This document shows positions 16,961-26,601 of a stretch of 49,050 bases of DNA, piece by piece. The position numbers and the translations under genes are program-made. Position 1 is the first letter of the stretch. Every line of letters starts with the position of its first letter. Below the pieces are notes generated by a model. It did no database searches and was not told the origin of the DNA. It saw only the letters and a list, made by a program, of their open reading frames with translations. The DNA is from Candidatus Eiseniibacteriota bacterium (lineage in GTDB: Bacteria > Eisenbacteria > RBG-16-71-46): contig JANYBS010000192.1 of NCBI GenBank assembly GCA_025360715.1, positions 1 to 49,050 of the forward strand, given 5' to 3'.

Positions 16961-17341
16961 ATGAACCAACCGATCCCCGAACGCATCGCGCCCCAACATC
17001 GCATGCGCTCCGCAAAGGACTTCGCGGCAGCGCGCACAGAGGGCGTGGCCTATCGTGGTCGGGCCTGTCTCCTGGTCGCGCAGCCCGCGCCCGGTGAGAT
17101 CACCCGGGTGGGATTCATCGCCAGCAAGCGCGGCGTCGGCAATGCGGTCAAGCGCAACCGCGCGCGCCGCAGGCTCAAGGAGATCGTTCGGCGACGCTGG
17201 CCCCGGCTCCCACACCACGGATTCCTTCTCGTGTTCATCGCCTCGCGCGGCTCACTGAGCGCGCCACATCAGGAACTCGCCAGTGAAGTCGAGCGGCTGC
17301 TCGCCCATGCGGGCGCGCTTGCTCCGGCTGTGGCTTCCTGA
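16961..17341 (+). CDS. rnpA: ribonuclease P protein component
   Basis: The 126-residue protein subunit of RNase P, which helps the RNA subunit cut the 5' leaders of pre-tRNAs. The hallmark KRGVGNAVKRNRARRRLKEIVRR (RNR motif) is at about residues 49-71, and the N-terminal RMRSAKDFAAARTEG is typical. The start is placed at ATG 16961; a longer frame reaching back to 16790 overlaps rpmH and looks like spurious extension. The 139 bases between rpmH and this start hold no terminator, so co-transcription is likely. It ends five bases before yidD. Confidence 0.95.
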   Translation: MNQPIPERIAPQHRMRSAKDFAAARTEGVAYRGRACLLVAQPAPGEITRVGFIASKRGVGNAVKRNRARRRLKEIVRRRWPRLPHHGFLLVFIASRGSLSAPHQELASEVERLLAHAGALAPAVAS

Positions 17342-17346
17342 TTCCC

Positions 17347-17556
17347 ATGCGCGCGCTCGTCCTCTACCTCATTCGCGCGTACCAGCAGCTCCTGCCGCCG
17401 CTCTATCGCGGTGCCTGCCGCTACCAGCCCACCTGTTCGCACTACGCGCTCGAGGCGATCGAACGCCACGGCGTGCTGCGCGGTGGTTGGATGGCCTTGC
17501 ACCGAGTAGGGCGCTGCCACCCGCTGGGAACGGCGGGCTACGACCCGGTGCCCTGA
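17347..17556 (+). CDS. yidD: membrane protein insertion efficiency factor YidD
   Basis: A 69-residue protein of the YidD family. The conserved stretch YQQLLPPLYRGACRYQPTCSHYALEAIERHG is intact, with the family's cysteines, followed by RCHPLGTAGYDPVP. YidD sits at the inner face of the cytoplasmic membrane and aids YidC-dependent insertion. The gene lies between rnpA and yidC with gaps of 5 and 3 bases, the standard order. Confidence 0.95.
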   Translation: MRALVLYLIRAYQQLLPPLYRGACRYQPTCSHYALEAIERHGVLRGGWMALHRVGRCHPLGTAGYDPVP

Positions 17557-17559
17557 CCT

Positions 17560-19371
17560 ATGGATCGCAGAACCTCGCTGGCCCTCGCTCTTTGTCTTGT
17601 CATCTTCGCCCTCTTCACGGCGCTCGGCCAGAAGTACGCACCGAAGCCGTTGCCCAAGCGCCCGCTCGCCGCAGGCACCGTGGCCGCCTCGCAGGTGCCG
17701 GGCTCGCTCGCGCCGGCCGACACCAGCTCGCCGGCCGCGCACGCGGTGGCTGCAGCGAAGGCCGCCAGCTCCATCGCCGAGAAGCACTCGGTGATCGAGA
17801 CGCCGCTCTATCGCGCCGAGTTCACCAATGAGGGCGCGCGCTTGCTCAGTGTGGAGCTCAAGAAGTACGGCTCCTCGTACGGCAAGTCCGAGTACCTCAA
17901 GCACCCGGATCGCCTGCCCAAGCGCGGTGAAGATGTGCCCGCTGGTGACCGCGTCACGCTCGGCGGCGAGCCCGCCTTTGCGCTCGACCTGGGCTCGGGT
18001 AGCGCCAAGCGTGGCTTTGACCATCGCATGTACGCGGTGGCCGAGAGCACGGATGCGGCCGGCGCGATCCGTGCGCTCACGTTCACGACCACGGACTCGA
18101 GCGGTCTCACCGTCCGCCAGGTCTGGCGTGCGCGCCCCGACAGCTACCTGCTCGACCTCGCGGTCGATATGTCGAACGTGCCCGACCGCTGGCGGCTGAG
18201 CGACTACTCGCTGACCATGCGCTCGTGGCCGCTCATGAGCGAGCCCAGTCCCGCGCTCGATCAGCGCAGCCTGCGCGCCGTGAGCCTGGTGGGTAAGGAC
18301 CTGCACCGCGATGTGGCGCAGGGCATCGTCAACAAGGAGCGCAAGCCCGAAGAGGGTGTGGCGCACTGGGCCGGCGTGCAGTCGCACTACTTCATCGCGC
18401 TCATCGCCGCCGCCTCGGGCGATGGCCGCTCGGTGCTCCGTTCGGCGGAGGAGCGCAACCTGACGCCCGAGCAGCTCGCGTTGTTGCCCAAGGACACCAA
18501 GAGCGTGCAGCCGGTGGCCGTGGGCACTCTCGTGATGCCGGTGCCCGCCACGGGTTCGGTCTCGCACCGCTTCGTTGCCTACTTCGGCCCTGCCGACTAC
18601 TTCGCGCTGCAGAAGCAGAGCGGCCCGCTCGAGCTGGAACGCGCGGTCGACATGGGCTGGAGCTGGGTCGTGCCGATCAGCCGCCTCATGCTGCAGGCGT
18701 TGCGCGCCGTGGAATCGGTGGTCAAGAACTACGGCTTGGCGATCCTGCTGCTGGCCACGATCGTGCGGCTCCTGCTGCATCCGTTCAACATGTCGAGCAT
18801 GAAGAGCATGCGGGCCATGCAGAAGTTGCAGCCCGAGATCGAGCGGATGCGCGAGAAGTACAAGAGCGATCCGAATGCGCTCAACACCGCCACGATGGCG
18901 CTCTATCGCGAGAACAACGTGAACCCGGCGGGCGGTTGCCTGCCGATGATCCTGCAGATGCCGCTCTTCTTTGCGATGTATGCGGTGATCAACAACGCCA
19001 TCGACCTGCGCCATGCGCCGTTCTATGGCTGGATCCACGACCTTTCGGCGCCGGACCTTCTGGTGATGGCCGGCCCGTTACCCATCCGCCTGCTGCCGAT
19101 CGTCATGGCAGCGACGGGCTTCTTGTCGCAGAAGTTCGCCCCGACGGATCCGAAGCAGGCTCCGACGATGTACATGATGAATGTGGTCATGCTGGGTATC
19201 TTCTACAATCTGGCCTCCGGTCTGGTGTTCTACTGGACGGTCATGAACGTGCTCACCGCTGTCCAGCAATGGCTGGCGATGCGCGGCGACGGCGGCGTGG
19301 TGGTGGTCACCCCCACGCCGGAGAAGCCGAAGAAGGGCCGCCGTTCCGGGGATCCCCGGAACTCGGCCTAG
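17560..19371 (+). CDS. yidC: membrane protein insertase YidC
   Basis: A 603-residue insertase. The first hydrophobic segment (SLALALCLVIFALFTAL, 5-21) is followed by a large periplasmic domain at about 70-355, as in Gram-negative YidC. The conserved core starts near 365: NYGLAILLLATIVRLLLHPF contains the arginine of the substrate groove, then the cytoplasmic coiled hairpin QKLQPEIERMREKY and the segments GGCLPMILQMPLFFAMYAVI and LVFYWTVMNVLTAVQQWLAM. The tail is basic (KPKKGRRS), as expected for ribosome contact. It begins three bases after yidD. The periplasmic domain supports a two-membrane cell. Confidence 0.97.
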   Translation: MDRRTSLALALCLVIFALFTALGQKYAPKPLPKRPLAAGTVAASQVPGSLAPADTSSPAAHAVAAAKAASSIAEKHSVIETPLYRAEFTNEGARLLSVELKKYGSSYGKSEYLKHPDRLPKRGEDVPAGDRVTLGGEPAFALDLGSGSAKRGFDHRMYAVAESTDAAGAIRALTFTTTDSSGLTVRQVWRARPDSYLLDLAVDMSNVPDRWRLSDYSLTMRSWPLMSEPSPALDQRSLRAVSLVGKDLHRDVAQGIVNKERKPEEGVAHWAGVQSHYFIALIAAASGDGRSVLRSAEERNLTPEQLALLPKDTKSVQPVAVGTLVMPVPATGSVSHRFVAYFGPADYFALQKQSGPLELERAVDMGWSWVVPISRLMLQALRAVESVVKNYGLAILLLATIVRLLLHPFNMSSMKSMRAMQKLQPEIERMREKYKSDPNALNTATMALYRENNVNPAGGCLPMILQMPLFFAMYAVINNAIDLRHAPFYGWIHDLSAPDLLVMAGPLPIRLLPIVMAATGFLSQKFAPTDPKQAPTMYMMNVVMLGIFYNLASGLVFYWTVMNVLTAVQQWLAMRGDGGVVVVTPTPEKPKKGRRSGDPRNSA

Positions 19372-19381
19372 CAGGACGGTT

Positions 19382-19406
19382 CGGCATGGCGGACGGGGCC
19401 ATGCCG
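19382..19406 (+). terminator. weak hairpin after yidC
   Basis: A 9-bp stem, CGGCATGGC / GCCATGCCG, with a seven-base loop, 10 bases past the yidC stop. No T-run follows, so it may only slow transcription or protect the message. A perfect palindrome GCGCCTCGAGGCGC lies farther on at 19448-19461. The 240 bases between yidC and jag hold nothing else clear. Confidence 0.35.
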
Positions 19407-19611
19407 GGCTTAAGCTCCCCGTCGTATCCCTCACCGTCTGGAGGGCAGCGCCTCGAGGCGCGCCCGGCGCTTGGGACTGTTCCCCCAGCGAGCGCCGCGC
19501 GCATCGGCCGCGCCGCCGGACACTATTGAAGTTCACTCGTGACGTTTGCGCCCGGAGCGCGCCCTGACGGGCGGCGCCCAGCGGCGGCAGACGGCGCGCA
19601 ACGGAGTGGTC

Positions 19612-21318
19612 ATGGCAAAAGGTTCAGTCTACGAAGGCAAGTCGTTCGACGAAGCGGTGCAGAAGGGCCTGGCGGATCTGCGGTTGTCGCGGGCGGAAGC
19701 CACGATCACCGTTGTCGAGGAGGGCAAGGGCGGGTTTCTGGGTTTTGGTGCCCGGCCCTACAAGGTGAGCATCATGCGTCGCCCCGGCGGCGCGGTGCGC
19801 GAACCCGAGGAGACGAAAGAGCGCCGCGTGCAGAGCAATCGCCGCGACGACCGTCGTGGTGGCCGCGGTGGCCGCGACCGCGACGACAAGGGTGGGCGCG
19901 ACAAGGACAAGGAGAAGGACAAGGAGAAGGACAAGGAGAAGGACAAGGAGAAGGACAAGGAGAAGGCCCCGCGCGAAGACCGTGGCGGTCGCGATCGCGA
20001 CCGTGAAGCGCGTCCGCAAGAGACGACTGCCGCCAAGGGTGATGCCCCGCGCGGCGAACGCCCGGCACGTGGTGAGCGTCCCGACCGTGGACCGCGCCCG
20101 GAGCGCGGTGAGCGTCCGGCTCGTGCTGAGCGTGGCGAGCAGCGTGGCGAGCAGCGTGGTGAGCAGCGTGGTGAACGCGCGCCGCGCCCGGTGCAGGCCG
20201 ATGCGGCTCCGGCGTCCCCGGCGCCCGTTGCGGCTTCTGCCAATGGTGATGCCGCCGATGGCGGCGAGGCGGGTGATGCGCGTCGTCGTCGCCGCCGCGG
20301 CCGCCGCGGTGGCCGGGGCCGCCGACGTGGCCCGGGTGCCGAGGGTGGCGCGCCGCATCCCGAGGGCGCGGTGAATGGAAACCCGGCGCCGTTCGATGAT
20401 TCGTTCGAGGGTGCTGATGAGTTCGATGATGCCGATGTCGCCGATGTCGCGGTGCAGGCGCCGATGACACCGGCGCCGGCACCGGCGCATATGGCACCTG
20501 TGGCGGCGGCTTCGGCGTTCGCGGCGATCGGTGGCGAGGCTCCGGAGGAACCCGCGATCACTTTGGATCCCGCCGAGCGCGAGCGGGTCCGCGAGTCGCG
20601 CCGTGAAGCGCGTCGCGAGGCACGCCGTGGGGGTGAGATGGGCAGTCGTGAGGATCGCGAGCAGCGCATGATGGAGGAGCTGGTCGAGGCATCGCAGGCT
20701 CCGCCGGCCCCGCTGCCGCCTGCGCCGCTCGCGGCCGACGCGCCGCTGCCCGCTTACGTGGCACCGGTGCGCATCGAGCGTCCCGCGCGCGAGGAGCGTC
20801 CGCGCCGTGAGCGCAGTGAAGCGCCCGAGATGGACACGCAGCAGCTCGCCGAGGCGGCCAAGCGCCTGACCGAGGAACTGTTGGGTGCGATGGGCTTCGA
20901 GGCCACGGTCGCAGTCACGGCCGAGGACGATCGCGTCGATGTGACCGTGGAAGCTGGGCAGGACGATGACCTGCTCAACGGTTCCAAGGGCGAGACGCGC
21001 CAGGCGATCCAGCAGCTGCTCAATCGCTTCCTGAACAAGGGCGAGGGCTCGCGCTACCACCTGCAGCTCGAGGTGAGCGATTTCTGGGCAAAGCGCGAGA
21101 GCGAGCTCGAGACGCTGGCCAAGAGCATGGCCGAGCAAGCGCTCGCCACGAACAGCGAGCAGGTGACGGACTACCTGAACTCGCAGGAGCGCCGAATCGT
21201 CCACGTGACGCTCAAGCCGGATGCGCGGGTCAAGACGTACGCGCTCGGCAACGGCATGATCAAACGCGTGGCCATCGCGCCGGCCGACTTCCCTGAACGC
21301 ACGGGCGAGGAAGGCTGA
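19612..21318 (+). CDS. jag: Jag/KhpB RNA-binding protein with a very long charged linker
   Basis: A 568-residue protein, much longer than usual for Jag/KhpB (about 200-350). The N-terminal Jag_N domain is at 1-60 (GKSFDEAVQKGLADL...EEGKGGFLGFGARPYKV). Residues 65-405 are low-complexity: (DKEK)5, then Arg/Gly/Glu repeats such as RGEQRGEQ, RRRRRGRRGGRGRR, and Ala/Pro stretches. The C-terminal part holds a KH domain (about 415-490, with NGSKGETRQAIQQLLNR as the GxxG loop) and an R3H domain (about 495-568, with ERRIVH as R-x3-H). The ATG at 19612 follows GGAG. It binds RNA and, in other bacteria, affects cell elongation and division. The tail-like linker may drive RNA binding or condensation. Confidence 0.93.
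   Translation: MAKGSVYEGKSFDEAVQKGLADLRLSRAEATITVVEEGKGGFLGFGARPYKVSIMRRPGGAVREPEETKERRVQSNRRDDRRGGRGGRDRDDKGGRDKDKEKDKEKDKEKDKEKDKEKAPREDRGGRDRDREARPQETTAAKGDAPRGERPARGERPDRGPRPERGERPARAERGEQRGEQRGEQRGERAPRPVQADAAPASPAPVAASANGDAADGGEAGDARRRRRRGRRGGRGRRRGPGAEGGAPHPEGAVNGNPAPFDDSFEGADEFDDADVADVAVQAPMTPAPAPAHMAPVAAASAFAAIGGEAPEEPAITLDPAERERVRESRREARREARRGGEMGSREDREQRMMEELVEASQAPPAPLPPAPLAADAPLPAYVAPVRIERPAREERPRRERSEAPEMDTQQLAEAAKRLTEELLGAMGFEATVAVTAEDDRVDVTVEAGQDDDLLNGSKGETRQAIQQLLNRFLNKGEGSRYHLQLEVSDFWAKRESELETLAKSMAEQALATNSEQVTDYLNSQERRIVHVTLKPDARVKTYALGNGMIKRVAIAPADFPERTGEEG
19906..19965 (+). repeat. five 12-bp tandem repeats in jag
   Basis: GACAAGGAGAAG repeated five times exactly, in frame, coding (Asp-Lys-Glu-Lys)5. 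The perfect DNA identity suggests recent expansion by slippage, and the copy number could vary between strains. Confidence 0.85.
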
Positions 21319-21350
21319 CGCCGGCGACCCGCCGACACGCCGCATCATCG

Positions 21351-21392
21351 GGCGCCGGGCTCGCCACCACGCGAGCCCGGCGCCTTTGTCTT
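21351..21392 (+). terminator. intrinsic terminator after jag
   Basis: A perfect 14-bp stem, GGCGCCGGGCTCGC (21351-21364) with GCGAGCCCGGCGCC (21371-21384), a six-base loop and then TTTGTCTT. It separates the jag transcript from mnmE. Confidence 0.85.
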
Positions 21393-21424
21393 GATACGTC
21401 CACCACTTTCGCCGCGAGGCCCGC

Positions 21425-22891
21425 TTGCCCCGTTCGCTCGAGGACACCATCGCTGCCATCGCGACCGCGCCCGGCCCGGCGGGGCTCGCGGTCGTGCGCG
21501 TGAGCGGCGCGCAGGCGCTTGGGGCGGCGGACGTGGTGTTCCGCGCCAGCGGTCGCGCGGGCCGTGCAGAGGCGGTCACGCTGACCGCCGCCGACTCGCA
21601 CACCCTGCATCACGGTTGGGCGGTCGATGCGCACGGAGCGCGGCTGGACGAGGTGGTCGCGGCGATCTTCCGCGCGCCGCGCTCGTATACGCGCGAGGAT
21701 GTCGTCGAGTTCTCGTGCCACGGCGGCGGCCAGAGCGCGCGGCGCGTGTTGGCTGCGCTCTTGGCAGCCGGAGCGCGGCTGGCGGGCCCGGGCGAGTTCA
21801 CGTTGCGCGCGTTCGTGCTTGGACGGCTGGACCTGGCGCAGGCCGAGGCGGTCGCCGACCTGATCCATGCCGAGACGGCCGCGGCGGCCGACCTGGCGCT
21901 GGCGCAACTTGCGGGCGAGCTTTCGCGGCGCATCGCGGCGCTGGCCGAGCGGGTGACCGACGCGCTGGCCACGGTCGAGGCGCATGTGGATTTCGCCGAG
22001 GACGTGGGCGGCGTCGAGGTGCCGCAGTCCGTGCGCGAGGAGTTGCGAGAAGTGTCGGCAGCACTGGGCGCGCTGATCGCGAGCGGGGCGTACGCGCGTG
22101 CGGTGCGCGGCGGTGTGCCGGCGGCGATCGTGGGCCGGCCGAACGCGGGTAAGTCGTCGCTCTTCAATGCGCTGCTCGGCGAGGCGCGCGCGATCGTGGC
22201 GCCGGTCGCCGGAACGACGCGCGACCGCGTGAGCGAGGCGATCGAGATCGCCGGCGTGCGCGTGATGCTGTCGGATACCGCGGGACTGCGCGAGATCGGC
22301 GATGCGGGCCATGCCGTGGAGGGCGCGGCGGGCGCCTGGGCCGGTGACGCGATCGAGGCTGTGGGGATGCAGCGCGCGGTCGCGGCGCTCCAAGGCGCGG
22401 CGCTCGTGCTGTGGGTGGTCGACGCGTCCTCGCCGCTGGCTGCCGAGGACCGGGCGGTGGCTGCGCGTGTCGCGGCGTTGCCGCGTGCGCGCGTCGTGGT
22501 GGCGCTCAACAAGGCGGATCTGCCGGCGCGTGTGGCCGCCGAGGATGTGATGGCGCTCGTGCCTGGTGCGCGCGCGCAGGCGGTCTCGGCGCTCAGCGGC
22601 GCGGGCGTCGAGGCGCTGCGCGGCGCGATCGCGCACGCTTTGGGTGGCGGCGATGCCGGCGACGCACCGGCGCTGGCCGGAGCGGTGGCCGACCCGCGCC
22701 ATGCCGAGGCGCTCGCGCGTGCGCGTGACGCGGTGCAGCGCGCAAGTGCAGCCGCGGCGCAGGCGCTGCCGGGCGAGATCGTGGCGCTCGAGTTGCGCGA
22801 AGCGCTGGCGGCGATCGGCGAGGTGACGGGCACGCACATCGGCGAGGATCTCCTGGACCGCATCTTCAACCGCTTCTGCATCGGCAAATGA
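21425..22891 (+). CDS. mnmE: tRNA uridine-5-carboxymethylaminomethyl modification GTPase MnmE
   Basis: A 488-residue GTPase that works with MnmG to put the cmnm5 group on the wobble uridine of certain tRNAs. The N-terminal folate-binding domain starts [22 protein letters not shown]. The G domain (about 225-385) has G1 [17 protein letters not shown]2 GTTRD, G3 DTAGLRE and G4 NKAD. The protein ends in the conserved CIGK with the essential cysteine. The start is TTG at 21425 with GAGG upstream. Its stop overlaps the mnmG start as ATGA. Confidence 0.97.
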   Translation: MPRSLEDTIAAIATAPGPAGLAVVRVSGAQALGAADVVFRASGRAGRAEAVTLTAADSHTLHHGWAVDAHGARLDEVVAAIFRAPRSYTREDVVEFSCHGGGQSARRVLAALLAAGARLAGPGEFTLRAFVLGRLDLAQAEAVADLIHAETAAAADLALAQLAGELSRRIAALAERVTDALATVEAHVDFAEDVGGVEVPQSVREELREVSAALGALIASGAYARAVRGGVPAAIVGRPNAGKSSLFNALLGEARAIVAPVAGTTRDRVSEAIEIAGVRVMLSDTAGLREIGDAGHAVEGAAGAWAGDAIEAVGMQRAVAALQGAALVLWVVDASSPLAAEDRAVAARVAALPRARVVVALNKADLPARVAAEDVMALVPGARAQAVSALSGAGVEALRGAIAHALGGGDAGDAPALAGAVADPRHAEALARARDAVQRASAAAAQALPGEIVALELREALAAIGEVTGTHIGEDLLDRIFNRFCIGK

Positions 22892-24789
22892 ACGCTCAGA
22901 CCCCCGCCGACATGGCAGCCGCGCGCGCTGCGCGGCAGGCACAGGCCGAGCGCCGTGAAGGCTCGTGGGACGTGGTTGTGATCGGCGCCGGCCACGCGGG
23001 CTGTGAGGCCGCGCACGCGTGCGCGCGCATGGGGCTGCGTACGGCGCTGCTCACGGTACGCATCGAGGACACGGCCAAGATGTCGTGCAACCCGGCGATC
23101 GGCGGCATCGCCAAGGGCCACATGGTGCGCGAGATCGATGCGCTGGGCGGCGTGATGGGCCGCATCACGGACCTTGCGGGCATCCAGTTCAAGATGCTCA
23201 ACCGCGGCCGTGGCCCAGCGGTATGGTCGCCGCGAGCGCAGTGCGACAAGGCGCAGTATTCGGCTCAGATGTTGGCGCTGCTCGATGCGGTGCCGGGGCT
23301 GGAGTTCGTGGCGGGTATCGCGAACCACGTGCGACTCGAGCGCGGGCGTGTGGCGGGTGTGGAGCTGGCGGACGGTCGCGTGCTCGGTGCGCGCGCGGTG
23401 GTGATCACGCCGGGGACTTTCCTGAACGGCCTGATCCACATCGGCCCGCGCAAGCTCGAGGGCGGGCGAATCGGTGAGCACGCCGCGCGTGCGCTCAGTG
23501 AGTGCCTGGCCGAGCTGGGCCTGGAGCGCGGGCGCCTCAAGACGGGCACGCCGCCACGGCTGCACCGCGATTCCATCGACTGGAGCGCGCTTGTTCCCGC
23601 GCCCGGCGACGCCGTGCCGGTGCCGTTCTCGCACTGGACGGCCGTGCTCGAGCTGGAGCAGGTGCTCTGTTGGGCCACGCATACGAACGAGGCGACGCAT
23701 CGGGTGATCCGTGAGGCGATGCACCTCTCGCCGCTCTATTCCGGGGAGATCGCGGGCGTCGGGCCGCGCTACTGCCCGTCGCTCGAGGACAAAGTGGTCA
23801 AGTTCCCCGAGCGCGTCTCGCATCACATCTTCCTCGAGCCCGAGGGTCGCGACGTGGACGAGGTCTACGTGAATGGCGTCTCGACGAGCATGCCGCAAGA
23901 GGTACAGGTGGCTTTCATCCATACGATCCGCGGACTCGAACGCGCGCGCTTCATCCGCCCGGGCTATGCGGTTGAATACGACTTCGTGTTGCCGCATCAG
24001 CTCGCGCCCACGCTCGAGGTGCAGAAGGTGCCGGGGCTCTACCTGGCCGGGCAGATCTGCGGCACGTCGGGCTACGAGGAGGCCGCGGCGCAGGGGTTCA
24101 TCGCCGGTGTCAACGCGGCGCTCGCGGTGCAGGGGCGCGCGCCGTTCGTGCTGCGCCGCGACCAGGCGTACATCGGCGTGCTGATCGACGACCTGGTCAC
24201 GAAGGAGCACCGCGAGCCCTACCGCATGTTCACCTCGGCGGCCGAGCACCGGCTGTTACTGCGTGCAGACAATGCAGATGAGCGCTTGTGCGAGATCGGC
24301 CACGAGCTCGGTCTGGTGACCGGCGACGAGATCGCGCAGGTGCGCGCGAAGCTTGCGGCGCTCGATTCCGAAGCCGCGCGGCTCGCGCGCGTGAGCGTCA
24401 GCGTACCGGGCGTTGGTGGCGAGACGCGCAGCGTGCGCGCGCACGATTGGCTCGCGCGGCCCGAAAGCACTTACGCGCGGCTGGCGGATCTGGGCGTGGA
24501 CCTGGCGTTGCCGCCCTCGTGGCGCGAGACGCTCGAAGTGCGGCTCAAGTACCGTGGCTACATCGAGCGCCAGCAGCGCACGGCTTCGCAGGCGGCGGCG
24601 ATCGATGGCGTGATGTTGCCGCCGGCGCTGTGGGATGAGGCGCTCAACGGGCTCTCGAGCGAAGCGCGCGAGAAACTGGTGCGATGGCGGCCGGCGACGC
24701 TCGGACAGGCGTCGCGTATCACGGGCGTCTCGCCGTCGGATGTCGCGGTGCTCATGGTGCACGCGCGGCGCGCGGGGAAGATCGGCTGA
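22888..24789 (+). CDS. mnmG: tRNA uridine-5-carboxymethylaminomethyl modification enzyme MnmG
   Basis: A 633-residue FAD protein, the partner of MnmE. The N-terminal dinucleotide motif GAGHAG is at residues 33-38, about 20 residues later than usual because of an Ala/Arg-rich N-terminal extension. The family signatures [25 protein letters not shown] and [13 protein letters not shown] are intact, with RLKTGTPPR in between, and the C-terminal MnmE/tRNA-binding helices follow. The start overlaps the mnmE stop, the common order in origin regions (gidA). Confidence 0.97.
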   Translation: MNAQTPADMAAARAARQAQAERREGSWDVVVIGAGHAGCEAAHACARMGLRTALLTVRIEDTAKMSCNPAIGGIAKGHMVREIDALGGVMGRITDLAGIQFKMLNRGRGPAVWSPRAQCDKAQYSAQMLALLDAVPGLEFVAGIANHVRLERGRVAGVELADGRVLGARAVVITPGTFLNGLIHIGPRKLEGGRIGEHAARALSECLAELGLERGRLKTGTPPRLHRDSIDWSALVPAPGDAVPVPFSHWTAVLELEQVLCWATHTNEATHRVIREAMHLSPLYSGEIAGVGPRYCPSLEDKVVKFPERVSHHIFLEPEGRDVDEVYVNGVSTSMPQEVQVAFIHTIRGLERARFIRPGYAVEYDFVLPHQLAPTLEVQKVPGLYLAGQICGTSGYEEAAAQGFIAGVNAALAVQGRAPFVLRRDQAYIGVLIDDLVTKEHREPYRMFTSAAEHRLLLRADNADERLCEIGHELGLVTGDEIAQVRAKLAALDSEAARLARVSVSVPGVGGETRSVRAHDWLARPESTYARLADLGVDLALPPSWRETLEVRLKYRGYIERQQRTASQAAAIDGVMLPPALWDEALNGLSSEAREKLVRWRPATLGQASRITGVSPSDVAVLMVHARRAGKIG

Positions 24790-24833
24790 ACATGCCGGTT
24801 AACTGATGATTCCAGAGCCGCTTGCGCGCGAGC

Positions 24834-24863
24834 CCGACAATGGTGCGGGTGGCGTGCTAGAGT
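24834..24863 (+). promoter_or_regulatory. possible leaderless promoter of rsmG
   Basis: CCGACA (24834-24839), an 18-base spacer and TAGAGT (24858-24863) with a TGC extension just before the -10. The ATG starts eight bases after the -10 element. Confidence 0.35.
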
Positions 24864-24871
24864 GCGCGGAT

Positions 24872-25633
24872 ATGCGAGAGACCCGCCGTTCCGATTCGCC
24901 GCGCAAACAACAACGCGGCGCTGCGCCGCAGCGCACCCAGCGCCCCAAGTTCACTCCCGATCCGCCCAATGTCGACCGCCTGCTCGGGCGCCAGCCGTGG
25001 TCCAAGTTGCGCGACCTGCTGCCGGGCGATGCTGCCGGGCACGACGAAGTCATGGCGCGTATCCGCGCCTACGCCAAGTTGTTGCTCACGTGGAACCAGG
25101 GCGTCTCGAACCTGATCTCACGCAATGACGAGATCCGGCTTGTTGACCGGCACATCGCGGAATCGCTGGCGCCCTCGCGATTGCTGGCTGCCAGCGGGTG
25201 CGAACGGTTCGTCGACTTTGGTTCTGGTGGCGGCCTGCCGGCCGTGCCGCTGTCGTTGGCGGGCGTCGGATCATTCTGGACACTTGTGGAATCGCGCCGG
25301 AATAAGACGCTGTTTCTTCGTAAGGTGCACCAAGATTTGAAGTTGAACAAGATGGACATTCGCACCGACCGGCTCGAGGTATTGCTCGAGAAGCAGGACC
25401 AGGCGCTCGAGTGCGATGGCTTCACATCGCGCGCGACGGCCACGCTGGCTCCGACACTGGAGTTGGCTGGGCGGATCGTCCGCAAGGGCGGCAAGGCATT
25501 CCTCTGGAAGGGAAGCGGGCACGTCGAGGAGCTTGAGGCCGACGGCAGCAGTTGGGCTGAGACCTGGAAGCTCGTGAGCGTGGAACCGATTCTCGCCGGG
25601 CCCAACGTTGTTTGTGTATTCGATAGACTGTAA
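24872..25633 (+). CDS. rsmG: 16S rRNA (guanine-N7) methyltransferase RsmG
   Basis: About 253 residues. RsmG methylates a guanine in the 530 loop of 16S rRNA using SAM. The SAM-binding motif is VDFGSGGGLPAVPLSL near residue 115, preceded by the family segment NLISRNDEIRLVDRHIAESL. The first 40 residues are basic and Gln/Arg-rich, unlike most RsmG. The ATG at 24872 is chosen because an extended -10 (TGC-TAGAGT, 24855-24863) ends eight bases before it and no ribosome site is seen, fitting a leaderless message. An in-frame ATG at 24806 is the alternative. It follows mnmG by 82 bases. Confidence 0.92.
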   Translation: MRETRRSDSPRKQQRGAAPQRTQRPKFTPDPPNVDRLLGRQPWSKLRDLLPGDAAGHDEVMARIRAYAKLLLTWNQGVSNLISRNDEIRLVDRHIAESLAPSRLLAASGCERFVDFGSGGGLPAVPLSLAGVGSFWTLVESRRNKTLFLRKVHQDLKLNKMDIRTDRLEVLLEKQDQALECDGFTSRATATLAPTLELAGRIVRKGGKAFLWKGSGHVEELEADGSSWAETWKLVSVEPILAGPNVVCVFDRL

Positions 25634-25659
25634 ACATTTTGTAGTGTTTTGATGTGTTT

Positions 25660-25675
25660 GGTTCCACGTGGAACA
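25660..25675. promoter_or_regulatory. parS centromere site
   Basis: The 16-mer GGTTCCACGTGGAACA contains a perfect 14-bp palindrome (25661-25674) and matches the bacterial parS consensus tGTTnCACGTGnAACa except at the first base. It lies between rsmG and parA, where chromosomal parS sites are common. ParB made from 26594-27466 should bind here and spread. Confidence 0.9.
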
Positions 25676-25681
25676 TAGCGC

Positions 25682-25711
25682 TTGAGCGCGACTCGCTCCG
25701 ATTGCTATCTT
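25682..25711 (+). promoter_or_regulatory. possible upstream promoter for parA
   Basis: TTGAGC (25682-25687), 18 bases, and TATCTT (25706-25711) with TGC directly before the -10 (extended -10). A second candidate, TAGAGT at 25827-25832, ends seven bases before the parA ATG and would give a leaderless message. Confidence 0.35.
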
Positions 25712-25839
25712 CTGCAGGCCTCGACGCCCCGCGCACGCACGCGATGGCGTAAGCCCTCCGATCTGAGCGCTGCGCGTACTGCCCCCGCCGGATCGCCTCT
25801 CTTCTCGCCAAGGGCCCACGGCCCATTAGAGTCAGGTGC

Positions 25840-26601
25840 ATGGGACGCGTCATATCGATCGCCAGTCAGAAGGGTGGCGTTGGCAAAACCACGACCACGA
25901 TCAACCTCAGTGCCTGCCTTGCGCAGGAGAACAAGAGGGTGCTCGTTATCGACATCGATCCTCAGGGAAACGCGACCAGCGGCCTGGGGATCAACGGCAA
26001 TGACCAGCGCCAGACGGTCTATGAAGTGCTGATCGGTCAGGCGGAGATTTCCGACGCCATCATGCCGACCGCGCTGTCCACGCTCGATCTGTTGCCTGCA
26101 GGCCAAAGGCTTTCCGGCGCTGAGGTGGAGTTGGTCGGCATGATGGCGCGCGAGACGCGCCTCAAATCCTGCCTGACCAAAGTGCGGGATGAGTACGATT
26201 ATGTCTTCATCGACAGCCCGCCGTCACTGGGGCTGCTGACCGTGAACTCGTTGACGGCCTCAGACTCGGTGCTCATTCCCCTTCAGTGTGAATATCTGGC
26301 GCTGGAGGGGCTGACGCAGCTCATCGGGGCTATCCGGCTGGTCCAGGACCACCTCAATCCCGCCCTTCGGATCGAGGGAGTGCTCCTGACGATGTTCGAC
26401 GCGCGGCTCAACCTCTCCCAGCAGGTCGCGGAAGAGGCCAGGAAGTTCTTCTCGGACCGAGTCTATAAGACCGTCATCCCCAGAAACGTCCGTTTGAGTG
26501 AGGCGCCGTCGTTTGGAAAGCCCATCGTGCTCTACGATCCGCACAGCTCCGGAGCTGAAAGCTACCGCGAGCTTGCACGGGAGGTGCTGGAACATGAGTA
26601 G
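25840..26601 (+). CDS. parA: chromosome partitioning ATPase ParA (Soj type)
   Basis: A 253-residue Walker-type ATPase of the short, chromosomal ParA/Soj class, without an N-terminal DNA-binding domain. The deviant Walker A is KGGVGKTTT at residues 11-19, with the signature lysine, then DIDPQGNAT, and the Walker B region YVFIDSPPSLGLLTVNSL. It forms ATP-dependent dimers on the nucleoid and moves ParB-parS complexes. The gene overlaps parB by eight bases. The codon use is slightly less GC-rich than upstream genes, but the position is the normal one. Confidence 0.97.
   Translation: MGRVISIASQKGGVGKTTTTINLSACLAQENKRVLVIDIDPQGNATSGLGINGNDQRQTVYEVLIGQAEISDAIMPTALSTLDLLPAGQRLSGAEVELVGMMARETRLKSCLTKVRDEYDYVFIDSPPSLGLLTVNSLTASDSVLIPLQCEYLALEGLTQLIGAIRLVQDHLNPALRIEGVLLTMFDARLNLSQQVAEEARKFFSDRVYKTVIPRNVRLSEAPSFGKPIVLYDPHSSGAESYRELAREVLEHE

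Noticed and set aside
19906-20160. CRISPR-like direct repeats
   Set aside because: The repeats are in-frame low-complexity codons of jag with no spacers.
19624-21603. A 659-residue minus-strand frame opposite jag
   Set aside because: It is the mirror of the low-complexity jag linker; its Leu/Val/Arg runs are just the complement of the repeats.
21610-24249. An 879-residue open frame on the minus strand opposite mnmE/mnmG
   Set aside because: It is rich in Arg, His and Ala without any family motif and lies opposite two certain genes. Long antisense frames are expected in GC-rich DNA.
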